From positions 1-59,835 of the forward strand of contig JBBRTI010000003.1 in assembly GCA_038244585.1 (NCBI GenBank): a DNA stretch of 59,835 nucleotides, in the 5' to 3' direction. The DNA comes from UBA4664 sp038244585 (GTDB lineage Bacteria; Patescibacteriota; Saccharimonadia; UBA4664). The position numbers were made by a program, and so were the translations under genes. Each line of letters begins with the position of its first letter. Position 1 is the stretch's first letter. This document shows positions 10,801 to 19,253 of the stretch, piece after piece. The notes under the pieces were generated by a model. That model saw nothing but the letters and a program-made list of their open reading frames with translations, ran no database searches and was not told the DNA's origin.

Positions 10801-11915
10801 GCGAAGCCGCTGCCGCTCTTGGCTCCGGTATCAATTGAAACGTTTCCGGTACTCGAGTTGGTTCCGGTGCCGTCACCAGATTTGACTGTTACCCCGCCCG
10901 TCGACAGCCCGCTGCCGCCAGTCACATTTCCGCTGCGAACTGTCAGGCTAGCCGTTCCGGCGGCAGCGGAATCAGCTGTAGAGTGAAGTGGAGCCTGTAA
11001 GACGGCTGCTACGCCGGTACCGGAGATATTGAAGTTACTACTCGCCTGTTGGATAGTCGTATTCTGAATAAAATTGCTTGTTGTACCTGTAACAAAGCCA
11101 CAGTTCGCCGAGTTTTGGATACATAGCGTGCCGGCCTCGTTCGGTAGATTGATGGCGTTGTTGGTAGTTGGGGTGATAAACCCGAGAGTGGTTGTAAAAC
11201 CGCCTGAGGTTCCTTTTATGGTCGAGGCGGAAGTGCCCTGCAGAGTAAAGGCCGCTGTGCTTCGACCGATATTCAGACTGGTCTGAGTGCCCGTACCGAT
11301 ATTCATGGCCACGCCAGTAGCGGTATCAATCAGTGGGGCTTGGAGTGAGGTGGCAGCCTGCAGGCTGCCGGTAACGTTGAGTGATCCGGATTGCGCGCTG
11401 CCCGGGTTAAGCTGAGCGAAAGCCGCTGCGCTCAGACCCTGCAGCTTGTCCGAGTTGAAGGCGTAGGCGGCAGCAGTGAACTGGATGCGCGGAGCCATTT
11501 CCGCATCGGTACTGAAGGTGATGCCCATGAATATATTGTCGGTGTTGAAGTCGACCGATCCCGGCAAAGCCGTGACATCGCCTAGGTTGGTCTGGAACAC
11601 GCCGTCGCTGACCGTCAGACTTTTGGACTCGGTCCACACCGCCGCTCCACCGGGAGCCTGCTGGGAGTAGATTTTGAAGACGAAGGTGTAGCTGCCGTTG
11701 GCCACGTTAGTACCGTTGGTGTTGACTACTTTACCCTAGAAATTAACCGTTTTGTTGATGCCTGTGGCGGCTATTACCGGCGCCGGCAAGGTGCCTGCGA
11801 CCACACTCAATACAACGCCTAAAAGACCAGTTAGCGCTAAGGCCTTAGTCTTGTGCCGACGTATGGCTACCGCCGTTACCCTGAATATCCGACTCGTGAC
11901 GAGACGATTGGGCAA
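7851..11915 (-). CDS. giant secreted fibre protein interrupted by an in-frame TAG
   Basis: The uninterrupted part is 7851-11705 (1284 residues from a GTG). The same frame continues upstream to a TTG at 11915 with GGAG five bases before it, and encodes a good signal peptide (basic start, ALTGLLGVVLSVVAGTLPA) followed by GINKTVNF, a TAG at 11736-11738 (codon 60), then GKVVNTNGTNVANGSYTF. Related proteins carry NFQGK at this place, so one C-to-T change (CAG to TAG) would explain the stop. TAG ends normal genes here (ftsA, 14124), so it is not recoded. The mature protein is a long chain of Gly/Ala/Thr/Ser-rich fibre repeats (LTGAGTGSALSVT, GNLLDIQAAS, GAINGQTI) with a Cys-containing C-terminal domain (about the last 180 residues) ending RFDYRASF. 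Either a recent pseudogene or a base error. Confidence 0.7.
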
Positions 11916-11939
11916 ACTTACTCCATCACAACATTTACC

Positions 11940-11954
11940 CTTATAGCATAAGGG
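11940..11954 (-). promoter_or_regulatory. extended -10 promoter for the giant fibre gene
   Basis: On the minus strand this reads CCCTTATGCTATAAG, with -10 TATAAG at 11940-11945 and the TTATGC extension. A TTTAAG lies 17 bases upstream as a possible -35. It sits about 25 bases before the TTG at 11915, which supports that TTG as the original start. Confidence 0.5.
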
Positions 11955-12093
11955 TTTTGTTACTTAAACACAAGCAGTATTAGGCTCACAACAAGGGAAA
12001 ACCCGGGGCGTCAGCGAGTTACCTATACCGGACGGAGCAGCACTTTTATTAAATTAGGTACGACTTGTGTATAATTCGCCAAAAGTACTACCC

Positions 12094-13035
12094 TCACAGG
12101 GACCTGCGCCGCCGCCACAATAACCAGCCCAGCAGCCCGAAAACCCCAGCCACAGCCAAGGCCGCGATCCAAACGATTGCCAAGCCCACATACCAGAACG
12201 TGATAATTGAGGTTTGAGTCTGATAGGTACCGTCATAGCGATAACTGGTTTCAGCCTTGTATCGCCCTGGAAGCCAGGCCGCGCCGACTGTCAGCAGGGG
12301 CGTTTCGTACCGGCGGAAACTTTCGGGCAGGATTGTGCCCGAACCATCGTTCAGGGCGCCACGCCGCACGACTCGCCCCAGCGGATCCGTAATTGTGACA
12401 GTACCCCGAGGTACTAGGTGGACGTTGCCCAGGTTCTGAAACCGCTGGTACACATTAGAGGGCATGCGCAACCCAAACTGGTCAACGCTCTGGCTTACCA
12501 GCTTGAGCCGTGCATTTATACCGCCATCCTTGGTCAACAGGACCAGCGACGACAAGACCTGGCGCAGGTTGACCCGCGGATCCGTCCCCGAAACACCGCC
12601 GGTGTCTGTGACGGCCGTCGCCAAAATTGCTCCGTAATGGCCGCCAGGCGCCAGTGACGGGCGGTTTGTAATCGTTACGTTCACCTGCACGCTCTTTCCT
12701 GCGGCCACGAAAATAGTGTTGGTGCCCAAACTCATCCATGCCGCCAGGCCGTAACGGTGCTCAAGCTCGCTCGTCGGGGTTCCCAAAAAGGCGACTCCAC
12801 CGGACTCGTCCAGGGAGCCGAAATCGACCGCTGAGAGACGGAAATTCTGATCAGTTGGCGTAGTATTGGTCAGTTGCAGAGCGTATTGGGCTTCATTCTG
12901 CTCCGCCGTCAGTACAACGCTCTGAAACGCGGGCGAGATAACAAAGCCCTGGCTAGCGGCGAGCGCCGGCTGAGCCGAACCCAGACCCGCAGTCCAAACA
13001 AGGGTGGCCGCAATCAGGAGACGCCGCAGCCCCAC
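12094..13035 (-). CDS. DUF916-like cell-surface protein with C-terminal membrane anchor
   Basis: 313 residues. Signal peptide (RRLLIAATLVWTAGLGSAQPALA), then an Ig-like domain of the DUF916/WxL-associated type: FVISPAFQSVVL, YALQLTNTTPTDQNFRL, then the VQVNVTITN strand and the PGGHYGAILATA strand. A second beta domain carries QRFQNLGNVHLVPRGTVTI, the same signature as FHNGGNVHLIPSGNIFI in its upstream neighbour. A membrane segment (about residues 278-302) and a basic RRRRSL tail anchor it with the domains outside. In Gram-positives, proteins of this type sit beside WxL proteins and help hold them on peptidoglycan; that role is inferred. It starts 2 bases after the stop of the paralogue at 13038, so the pair is one operon. 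Confidence 0.75.
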   Translation of the reverse strand: MGLRRLLIAATLVWTAGLGSAQPALAASQGFVISPAFQSVVLTAEQNEAQYALQLTNTTPTDQNFRLSAVDFGSLDESGGVAFLGTPTSELEHRYGLAAWMSLGTNTIFVAAGKSVQVNVTITNRPSLAPGGHYGAILATAVTDTGGVSGTDPRVNLRQVLSSLVLLTKDGGINARLKLVSQSVDQFGLRMPSNVYQRFQNLGNVHLVPRGTVTITDPLGRVVRRGALNDGSGTILPESFRRYETPLLTVGAAWLPGRYKAETSYRYDGTYQTQTSIITFWYVGLAIVWIAALAVAGVFGLLGWLLWRRRRSL

Positions 13036-13037
13036 GG

Positions 13038-14099
13038 CTATTTCTTGCGGCCCAGTTTACGCGCCCCGCTCCAGGTGCCCCGGACCAGGCCGAAGATACC
13101 GAACCCGATGAGCAGGGCCATGGCCAGGAGGGCCAACAGGAAACGCCACGGAATGACCCAAAACGAGATTTCGCTCTCCAAAGGTACGTCACGCTGCCCG
13201 TCGTCATAGACAGCGAACAAATGAGCCGTATACTTGCCAAACCGCAAATGCGGGGTAATATCCTTGCCTTCACCATTACTCCACACCAAATGGTTGACCT
13301 GTTGGTTCTTATCATCAATTTTAGTCTTTCCGCCCTCCACCACTGCTTCGTTATGCGGAAAACCGTCAGTCCAGATGCTGTTATAAATCCTATTCGATTG
13401 CGGCAGGACATTCCCCTGTTCGGCGTTAATAGACAGGGTGGCGACTTGCTCCTTTCCCTTAGTGATAAAGATATTTCCGGAAGGAATCAGGTGGACATTG
13501 CCCCCGTTGTGGAACTGAATATCAAACTTGGCCGGGACGAACTCATAGAGCCGGTGTTCCGACGTGAACGACGATAATTGCAGCGAACGCTTGGCGTTAG
13601 GTACTTTCGCGTCGAGTAATACCAAAACCGCAGTGCCACCATTAATGGCGTTGGTGTTGCCCGGCTGACGTACATCATCGCCCGCGCGGCTGAAGACTAC
13701 AGCGTAATAGTACCCGAAGGCCGCATCTTTAGGCACATTAATAGTCATGTGAACCGTTTGCCAGACGTTGGACGGTGCGTCAAACTGAGTTTTATCGAAC
13801 TTTACCCAGTCAAAGTAGGTATCACCGGGTCCCCGGTCGACGAGCCGCGGCTTGCCTTCAGCGCCGAAGGCGGCGAATTTCATCAGGCTGACCTTGAGGC
13901 GTTGGGTGTCTCCCCCAGCCTGCTTGATTCGCAGGTCAGTGCTGACCGTTTTGCCGGGATCCGTCGAAAGATTAATCGGTAGCGGCGAGGTTATCAGATT
14001 CAACGGCTTAGAGTCGGCGGCCGCCGTGGCCAGGGGCATAAGCAGCTGTGCTGACAGCAGCGTAGCGAAAGTCAGAAAAATGAATAATCGTTGCTTCAT
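13038..14099 (-). CDS. DUF916-like cell-surface protein, paralogue
   Basis: 353 residues. Signal peptide (FIFLTFATLLSAQLLMPLATAAA), then a first beta domain (LITSPLPINLSTDPGKTVSTDLRI, given here in part) with a strand repeat typical of COG1470/DUF916 proteins, including FGYYYAVVFSRAG, equivalent to GGHYGAILATA in the neighbour. The second domain has FDIQFHNGGNVHLIPSGNIF. One membrane segment (about residues 318-340, WRFLLALLAMALLIGFGIFG) and a basic tail (GARKLGRKK) end the protein. It lies 24 bases after the secreted protein gene at 14124-15206, so that secreted protein and its likely surface partners are made from one transcript. The pairing with WxL-like proteins is the main clue to function. 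Confidence 0.75.
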   Translation of the reverse strand: MKQRLFIFLTFATLLSAQLLMPLATAAADSKPLNLITSPLPINLSTDPGKTVSTDLRIKQAGGDTQRLKVSLMKFAAFGAEGKPRLVDRGPGDTYFDWVKFDKTQFDAPSNVWQTVHMTINVPKDAAFGYYYAVVFSRAGDDVRQPGNTNAINGGTAVLVLLDAKVPNAKRSLQLSSFTSEHRLYEFVPAKFDIQFHNGGNVHLIPSGNIFITKGKEQVATLSINAEQGNVLPQSNRIYNSIWTDGFPHNEAVVEGGKTKIDDKNQQVNHLVWSNGEGKDITPHLRFGKYTAHLFAVYDDGQRDVPLESEISFWVIPWRFLLALLAMALLIGFGIFGLVRGTWSGARKLGRKK

Positions 14100-14123
14100 A
14101 AAGAACCTTTGTACAGTGGTGAT

Positions 14124-15206
14124 CTAAAAGTTGCCGGCGCCCACTACAGTAAGAATATCAGTGTAGTCGCTGGAGGCCGGAGTGTAGTTGGCGATGGCCG
14201 CCCGTTCAATCAAGGTGATAACATCCCCGGCGGAAAAGGCCGGTGACGCGCCGGTACAGGCGGCACTAGGCTGGAATGTTGCGCTTAAGGCTCCGCCCGT
14301 GGCCGAGGTTACTGGGCCGCCAGTCGTTGTCCCATTATACGATGAATCTATCACTAGGGTACAGCCGCCTGCCGCATCCGTCGTCAAGTCAGTATCGAGC
14401 ATATAACCCTCTGTCCCGGCGGTAATTTGTTTCAGCGGCGGCGCCCCCGACATGGTGCTGGTCGTTACAATAGTGTAGTTGGCTGTTGTCGAACGCAACC
14501 CCTGCTGGGAGTCTTTAACCCAGGCAATCCAGCCGCCTTTGGCATTTGTGGTGACACTCACCGTCTTGCCGCTAGTCGAGATTACCTGGGTTGAATCAAG
14601 GTTGGTAACAAACGGGTCGCTGTTACCAGACAAAGCGAAGCTAAAGGACGGCGGTACAACGGCCGTAACTACTATCTGATCATCATTGATGTTCGCCAAG
14701 GCGATATTAGTGAAGTCGATTACAACGGCTCCGGACGTTTGAGTCTGGATATTGGCCTGCTGGTTGGTCGCAGGCCCGGAGGCCGTTGTGAGAGTACTAG
14801 TACCAACAAAATTGAAGCAATACGGTGTGCCGACGGTGAGATCGCCGGACGGAAAGGTGGCCGTCTTGGCGATGTTATCAACGGCTGATGCTGTGCCGAT
14901 ACCAAGCCAAGCCGATGCGCCTGAGGGTAGGTTTGTGGTGGTAACCGTCCAGTTTGCTGCCGTCGCGTTCAACGTGTACGTTGATGGAAAAGTTACGACA
15001 ACTTTACCCTCAGTCGCGGTCGAGGCCGGCGTAGCACAAACCGTACCGCCAGTCGCGGTGTTGACCTTCATACGGTCAAGACGCACATACGCCTGGCTAA
15101 ACCCGACCGCTCCGGCCGCAACAGGCGTGAATGCCGACAACGTACTCAGTACGATTGCCACCACAGACACAATATGAACAATTGTTCGGGGCTTCCAGCT
15201 CCGCAT
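14124..15206 (-). CDS. secreted WxL-like surface protein
   Basis: 360 residues. Signal peptide (IVHIVSVVAIVLSTLSAFTPVAAGA). The N-terminal half has AYVRLDRMK and a Cys pair (VCATPA, YCFNF). The C-terminal half shares a long module with the protein at 15327-16442: IVVTAVVPPSFSFALSGN, then STSGKTVSVTTNAKGGW, then IAWVKDSQQGL, AGTEGY, and the end YTDILTVVGAGNF. That end resembles the last strand of WxL and fimbrial domains (Y-x-x-T/I-L-T). The stop is TAG. A terminator and a gap separate it from the upstream paralogue, so it probably has its own promoter; DUF916-like partners follow directly. Likely attached to the wall or to those partners. Confidence 0.7.
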   Translation of the reverse strand: MRSWKPRTIVHIVSVVAIVLSTLSAFTPVAAGAVGFSQAYVRLDRMKVNTATGGTVCATPASTATEGKVVVTFPSTYTLNATAANWTVTTTNLPSGASAWLGIGTASAVDNIAKTATFPSGDLTVGTPYCFNFVGTSTLTTASGPATNQQANIQTQTSGAVVIDFTNIALANINDDQIVVTAVVPPSFSFALSGNSDPFVTNLDSTQVISTSGKTVSVTTNAKGGWIAWVKDSQQGLRSTTANYTIVTTSTMSGAPPLKQITAGTEGYMLDTDLTTDAAGGCTLVIDSSYNGTTTGGPVTSATGGALSATFQPSAACTGASPAFSAGDVITLIERAAIANYTPASSDYTDILTVVGAGNF

Positions 15207-15286
15207 ATAACCTCTTTCACTACACTACTTAAAACTAGTGTAGCTAAAGCATAAGCAGGTTGCAAGATGTAAAACGCCAAATAATC

Positions 15287-15313
15287 AAAAAAAGCCGTAT
15301 TTACGGCTTTTTG
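15287..15313 (-). terminator. rho-independent terminator after 15327-16442
   Basis: On the minus strand a stem AAAAGCCGTA / TACGGCTTTT with a very short loop is followed by a run of seven T, starting 14 bases after the stop codon of the upstream gene. Confidence 0.85.
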
Positions 15314-15326
15314 AGGGGTATTGCTG

Positions 15327-16442
15327 TTAGAAGTTGCCGGCGCCGACGATGGTCAGGATGTCGGAGTAGTCGGATCCGGCCGGGGTGCCACCACGGATGG
15401 TTGCGCGTTCAATGAGGCTGAGGACGTCACCGTCTGAGGTACCAGGAGCGGACGTTTGGCGGGTGCAGGACCCGATTGGCTGGAACGAGGCACTGAAGGC
15501 GCCGACGTTTGTGGCTGAACCGTTGTACTCCGGGTCGACAACTGTGGTGCATCCGCCGACGTTGGCGGTAATGATGGCGGTTACCAGTCCGTAACCCTCG
15601 GTTCCGGCCGTAAGAGCTTCCGGTGTGGCGTTTATCGTACCCTTGGTGGGTATCTTATAGTTGGCGGTGGCTGAGAATAATCCCTGCTGGCTGTCTTTGG
15701 CCCAAGCTATCCAGCCGCCGACTGCGTTCGTCACGATGCTGACGGTTCGGCCAGAGGTGCTGACAATGGCTGCCGGGTCCAGGTTGCTCTGGAAAGCGTC
15801 GGTATTACCATCGAGTGTCAGGGAAAAACTAGGCGGAACAATGGCCGAGACGACAATCTGGTCGTCAGTGATGACAGAGGTCGACCAGTTAGTTTGGTTG
15901 ATTGTGGTTGGTACGACGTCTTCGGTGTAGAGTGTTGCTCCGACTATGGCCGATCCGGCTGCAGCCGTGCTGGTAGTAAAAGTATTGGTACCTGCAATAT
16001 GGAAACAGTAGAGAGTAGCTGCTGCTAAGTCGCCCGATGGGAAGGTTACCGTGTGACCGCTGACCGCGGTTGCGGTACCGATTCCCGGCCAGGCGGCGGC
16101 GGCGACTGCTGGATCACTGCCGGGCTCAGAGGGCAGGTTAAGTGTGTCTACTGTCCAGTTAGCCGTAGTCGCGTTTACGACGAAGTCAGTTCCGGCGCCG
16201 ACCAGCGTCGGGAAAGTGATCTTTACGTCCACTTCTACGCCCGCCGTACTGGCAGCCGTTGGCTTAGCACAGACCATGACGCCAGTTTGGGTCAGGGCCT
16301 TGTGGCGATCCAGCCGTACAAAGGTCTCGGTAAACTGAGGCGCACTGGCCGCCTGAGCAATCTGGATGAACGAGGGCGCCATCGTTTCCAGCAGTATGGC
16401 CGTGGTCGTAGCAAAGATAAGTTTTAATTTTTGGGATTTCAT
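15327..16442 (-). CDS. secreted WxL-like surface protein, paralogue
   Basis: 371 residues; paralogue of 14124-15206 over its whole length. Signal peptide (KLIFATTTAILLETMAPSFIQIAQA), then FVRLDRHKAL, Cys pair (VCAKPT, LYCFHIAG), IVVSAIVPPSFSLTLDGN, STSGRTVSIVTNAVGGW, IAWAKDSQQGL, a second Cys pair (GGCTTV, GSCTR) and the shared end YSDILTIVGAGNF. The two copies differ most in the N-terminal half, as expected if that part faces the outside and the C-terminal module does the anchoring or assembly. It has its own terminator. The 138-base gap to the gene upstream (16443-16580) is AT-rich and probably holds its promoter. Confidence 0.7.
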   Translation of the reverse strand: MKSQKLKLIFATTTAILLETMAPSFIQIAQAASAPQFTETFVRLDRHKALTQTGVMVCAKPTAASTAGVEVDVKITFPTLVGAGTDFVVNATTANWTVDTLNLPSEPGSDPAVAAAAWPGIGTATAVSGHTVTFPSGDLAAATLYCFHIAGTNTFTTSTAAAGSAIVGATLYTEDVVPTTINQTNWSTSVITDDQIVVSAIVPPSFSLTLDGNTDAFQSNLDPAAIVSTSGRTVSIVTNAVGGWIAWAKDSQQGLFSATANYKIPTKGTINATPEALTAGTEGYGLVTAIITANVGGCTTVVDPEYNGSATNVGAFSASFQPIGSCTRQTSAPGTSDGDVLSLIERATIRGGTPAGSDYSDILTIVGAGNF

Positions 16443-16580
16443 TTTTTGTTATTTTCTGTCGATGGCTTTTAGTTGTTCCGCCGACGTTTGGTTTTTAAAA
16501 CTACTTACGCTTAGATTACAGGAAGAAACTTATGGCTGTCAATACTTTTTACAACGTTTCTTTTCCACAACACCAATTAG

Positions 16581-17636
16581 TTAAAAACTGGCCGCTGCAA
16601 CGAGGGTGAGAATCTCAGAGTAATCCTCCGAGGACGGTGTCAACGCCTGGGACTTAGCCTTAAGGATAATGGAACTCTGGCCACCGACGATTGGGGCTGT
16701 GGCGCTGACAATAGTCCTCAGAAGCGTATCGGCAATGCCGACAATGCTGCCGCTGCCGTTATAAGGCGCTGAGGCCGAAAGCGGACCGCCGGAAGTCTGA
16801 GTGACGCTTGACACCTGCGCACCGAAACCTTCGCTCAGCGAGCTGATATCGCCGGATTGCGAGGCAATGGTGTATGCGGTGGTGGCTGATTTAAGGCCGG
16901 CGTTCTTACCTGCGAGGTATACGTTTCCGCCCGACTCGGCATTGGAGGCGAAATTAATCCAGATTGGCAATGACGCGTTGGCGACGCTCGCCGGCAACAG
17001 GCTGGCGAAATTCGCCACATAGGGCGGAGCCGAGGGGTTGTTGGCGGCGGACACGTTGATATCAAAGGCAAGCTGAGGATTAGCCGTGGCAACGTTGGCC
17101 GTCGGTCCGTAGCCGGATTCCGTATAATGTCCGCGATAGGCTTTGGCTTTGACTGTATAAACGGTACCGGAGTTTAAACCCCGTATTAGAACGCCGCTGG
17201 CGCTACCGAAAGCGGCGTAGGTCTGGTAGTCGGCCAGCGCCAGGCTGGCTCCGACCGTCAGATCGCTTTTAACGTATTGAGTGGTCGCGAAGTTGTCGGT
17301 GGATATGGCCACGGCAAACAGCGCGTCGCTGGGGTTACTCTGAGGTCCGATAGTCAACTGCAGCTTGTTATACCACTGGGCATTGTTGGCAATTGCGACG
17401 GTGGGCACATTGGCCTGTTTGGCGTAGGTCTCGCCGCCGCCAATCTTAAAGTTGGAAGAACTGGTAGAGCCAGCCGTATCGCCGGCGATTCCGTTTATAG
17501 AATAATTAGACGAGCTGGTCCCCGCTGTCCCGCCGGTGCCGAAGCCGTAGGAATTGAGCTGGTAGTTACCGCTGGCTGGCAGCGCGGCCAGGATCATAAC
17601 CGACAGCGCCGTCTGTAGCCAATTCCCGCTCGTCAC
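16581..17636 (-). CDS. secreted surface protein, same C-terminal family
   Basis: 351 residues from GTG at 17636. I chose this start because it overlaps the previous stop by GTGA (17633-17636) and has AGGTGG five bases upstream; a GTG at 17645 is in frame but lacks this. Signal peptide (LQTALSVMILAALPASG). The N-terminal Ser/Gly/Thr repeats (SSNYSINGIAGDTAGS) match the partial protein at 1-476. A fibronectin-like stretch follows (VRGLNSGTVYTVKAKAYRGHY type). The C-terminus has AFDINVSAA, LPIWINFAS, GNVYLAGKNAGL, TTAYTIAS, SEGFGAQV and ends EDYSEILTLVAAASF, the same architecture as the two neighbours. Translational coupling to the small anchored protein upstream suggests a fixed ratio of the two. 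Confidence 0.7.
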   Translation of the reverse strand: MTSGNWLQTALSVMILAALPASGNYQLNSYGFGTGGTAGTSSSNYSINGIAGDTAGSTSSSNFKIGGGETYAKQANVPTVAIANNAQWYNKLQLTIGPQSNPSDALFAVAISTDNFATTQYVKSDLTVGASLALADYQTYAAFGSASGVLIRGLNSGTVYTVKAKAYRGHYTESGYGPTANVATANPQLAFDINVSAANNPSAPPYVANFASLLPASVANASLPIWINFASNAESGGNVYLAGKNAGLKSATTAYTIASQSGDISSLSEGFGAQVSSVTQTSGGPLSASAPYNGSGSIVGIADTLLRTIVSATAPIVGGQSSIILKAKSQALTPSSEDYSEILTLVAAASF

Positions 17637-18208
17637 CTGATCCACCTGACGCTTGGCTTGATGACGGCCATGATTTCCTCGGCGCTGGTCTTAATACTCG
17701 AACATGTCACCGAAACCGTCAGGAGTTTGGCCTGATGGACGATGAACAGCGTCTGCTCGCTTCCGTCGGCCTTGATCATGAGGACAGTCTTATCGGCTCC
17801 GAGCAAAGCCTTGGCACGGTACTCGGAGGTATTCATCTCACGCAGGCGGTAGCTGGAGTCCTCATGCGGGTCGCCCGAGGGCAAACTGGAGACATGGACG
17901 GTAATAGCCTGACGATAATCCCCTTTGGGTGAGAGGTTGTACTGCTCCAAGGCAGTGTTATCGGTTTTGATCTGAGCGAGCTGGTCATAGTAAGCCGGAT
18001 AGTCCAGCGACATATATAAGCCGGCCAATTGATGGGGCGGCTGTGGCGTTGGGGCGGCATTGGCCTTGGCGGCAGCCAAGTTGGTCGTTGTGATGTTGCC
18101 GGACACCGGCCCATCAACGAATCTCATGAGAAATATGATTGCCGCGCCGAAGATGACCCCGACGAGGATAAGAATCGATAAAGATTTAGCCAGACTTTGT
18201 CGTGTCAT
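17633..18208 (-). CDS. small membrane-anchored extracytoplasmic protein, unknown
   Basis: 191 residues. One N-terminal membrane segment (about residues 10-30, SILILVGVIFGAAIIFLMRF), a Pro/Ala linker (ANAAPTPQPPHQ), then a 130-residue outer domain of mixed alpha/beta type with VHVSSLPSGD and VMAVIKPSVRW near the end. I recognise no family. A strong ribosome-binding site (GGAGGGG) precedes the ATG. It sits between the PKD-like gene (9 bases away) and the secreted gene it overlaps by GTGA, so all three are one operon. It may be a chaperone or anchor for the secreted protein; this is inferred from coupling only. Confidence 0.6.
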   Translation of the reverse strand: MTRQSLAKSLSILILVGVIFGAAIIFLMRFVDGPVSGNITTTNLAAAKANAAPTPQPPHQLAGLYMSLDYPAYYDQLAQIKTDNTALEQYNLSPKGDYRQAITVHVSSLPSGDPHEDSSYRLREMNTSEYRAKALLGADKTVLMIKADGSEQTLFIVHQAKLLTVSVTCSSIKTSAEEIMAVIKPSVRWIR

Positions 18209-18217
18209 ATCCCCTCC

Positions 18218-19156
18218 TTATGCCAATGCGGCCATTTGGCCCTGCATGACAGTCTTTTCGCGACGCTCGCCCAGCCAGAACGACAGCACCATCAAGAACA
18301 AAACGATGATGAGCGGCCAGATGACCATCAATCCTCCGATATCGATACCGCTGCTGCCCTTGGTGGTGGAAGCCGTCGAGGCCGTTGGTTCGTTGACAAT
18401 CGTCGTCAACTGCAGATAGGCAGTATGTCCCGCGGCATCGGTTGCACGGATGATTAGTGGGAAAGCTCCCAAATAACCGCCGACCTTGTCATAGATATGA
18501 TCGAGAGTGAACGGGCCGGGGCCCAGGCGCGTCACTAGGCTGCTCTTGCCGTCGCCCCATTCGAAATTGACGGCGTATGGCGCCAGTCCGCCGACAATTT
18601 CAATAGGCCAGACAACCTGCTGTCCCGGCACGACCCCGCGATAATAACTGGTCGACTGTAGGAGCAGCTCGCTAGAAAACCCAAAACCTCCGGCTGGGAC
18701 GTTGAGGGTGACGTTGACTGTCGGAGAGTCAGGGCCGGCCTGATCGTTGGTGTTGAAAGCGATGGCAGTAAGGGCGTTAGAGCCAATCAACAGGTCAATC
18801 GGCAGGTTGAAATGGCCCGAGGCGTCGCAGATAATACTACCGGCCAGGACCCCGTTCTTAAAGACTTTGATAAGCGTACCCTTTGGGCATGTGCCCGAGG
18901 CGGTAACCGGGTTGGATACAAAAGTCTGGCCGTTGACCGGCGAGGTAATAACGGCCGGCTGCGTTGGGCGCGGCCCCGGCACCACCGCCAGGACCGTGTA
19001 GGTGCCAGAGCCAGTAAGAGCCGCCTGTGCCGGCGTAGTTACCATCGCCGCAATGAAACTCGTGACCAACAGCAAGAATACGAGCAACGCGTAGGACGTT
19101 TCTCGATGGGGCCTCAGCCGCCCCGTATGCCGATGATGACTTAGCTTTACAACCAT
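18218..19156 (-). CDS. membrane-anchored protein with Ig/PKD-like domains
   Basis: 312 residues. Signal peptide (SYALLVFLLLVTSFIAAMVTTPAQA), an Ig-like domain (ITSPVNGQTFVSNPVTASGTC, in part; LIKVFKNGVLAGSIICD), then a PKD-like domain (PYAVNFEWGDGKSSLVTRLG, FTLDHIYDKVGGY) with the typical WGDG and HxY-x-x-x-G marks. A membrane segment (about residues 275-298) and a basic tail (GERREKTVMQG) follow a Ser/Thr linker. It is the first gene of the minus-strand run 19156 to 16581, with an extended -10 promoter only 14 bases before the ATG. Likely part of the surface complex, holding or presenting the secreted proteins. Confidence 0.75.
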   Translation of the reverse strand: MVVKLSHHRHTGRLRPHRETSYALLVFLLLVTSFIAAMVTTPAQAALTGSGTYTVLAVVPGPRPTQPAVITSPVNGQTFVSNPVTASGTCPKGTLIKVFKNGVLAGSIICDASGHFNLPIDLLIGSNALTAIAFNTNDQAGPDSPTVNVTLNVPAGGFGFSSELLLQSTSYYRGVVPGQQVVWPIEIVGGLAPYAVNFEWGDGKSSLVTRLGPGPFTLDHIYDKVGGYLGAFPLIIRATDAAGHTAYLQLTTIVNEPTASTASTTKGSSGIDIGGLMVIWPLIIVLFLMVLSFWLGERREKTVMQGQMAALA

Positions 19157-19170
19157 AACTGTTACTTATG

Positions 19171-19185
19171 AATATAGCATAAGCG
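19171..19185 (-). promoter_or_regulatory. extended -10 promoter for the PKD-like gene
   Basis: Minus strand reads ACGCTTATGCTATATTC, with -10 TATATT at 19171-19176 and TTATGC directly before it. The predicted start lies about 8 bases from the ATG at 19156, leaving a very short leader. Confidence 0.5.
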
Positions 19186-19203
19186 TGACAGATAGACGGC
19201 CCG

Positions 19204-19233
19204 TTGTACAAAGCAAAGCGTAACCGCTATCAT
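19204..19233 (+). promoter_or_regulatory. promoter for the plus-strand fibre gene
   Basis: TTGTAC (19204-19209), an 18-base spacer and TATCAT (19228-19233), 20 bases before the ATG at 19254. With the minus-strand promoter at 19171 it makes a compact divergent control region of about 100 bases. Confidence 0.45.
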
Positions 19234-19253
19234 ATTATTACTGAGTGAGTATT

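Noticed and set aside
11736..11738. TAG recoded as glutamine
   Set aside because: TAG ends ftsA and 14124-15206 at their natural C-termini, so it works as a stop here.
12066..12075. Plus-strand TGTGTATAAT as an antisense promoter into the DUF916-like gene
   Set aside because: A single -10-like site without -35 or a following gene; likely chance in AT-rich DNA.
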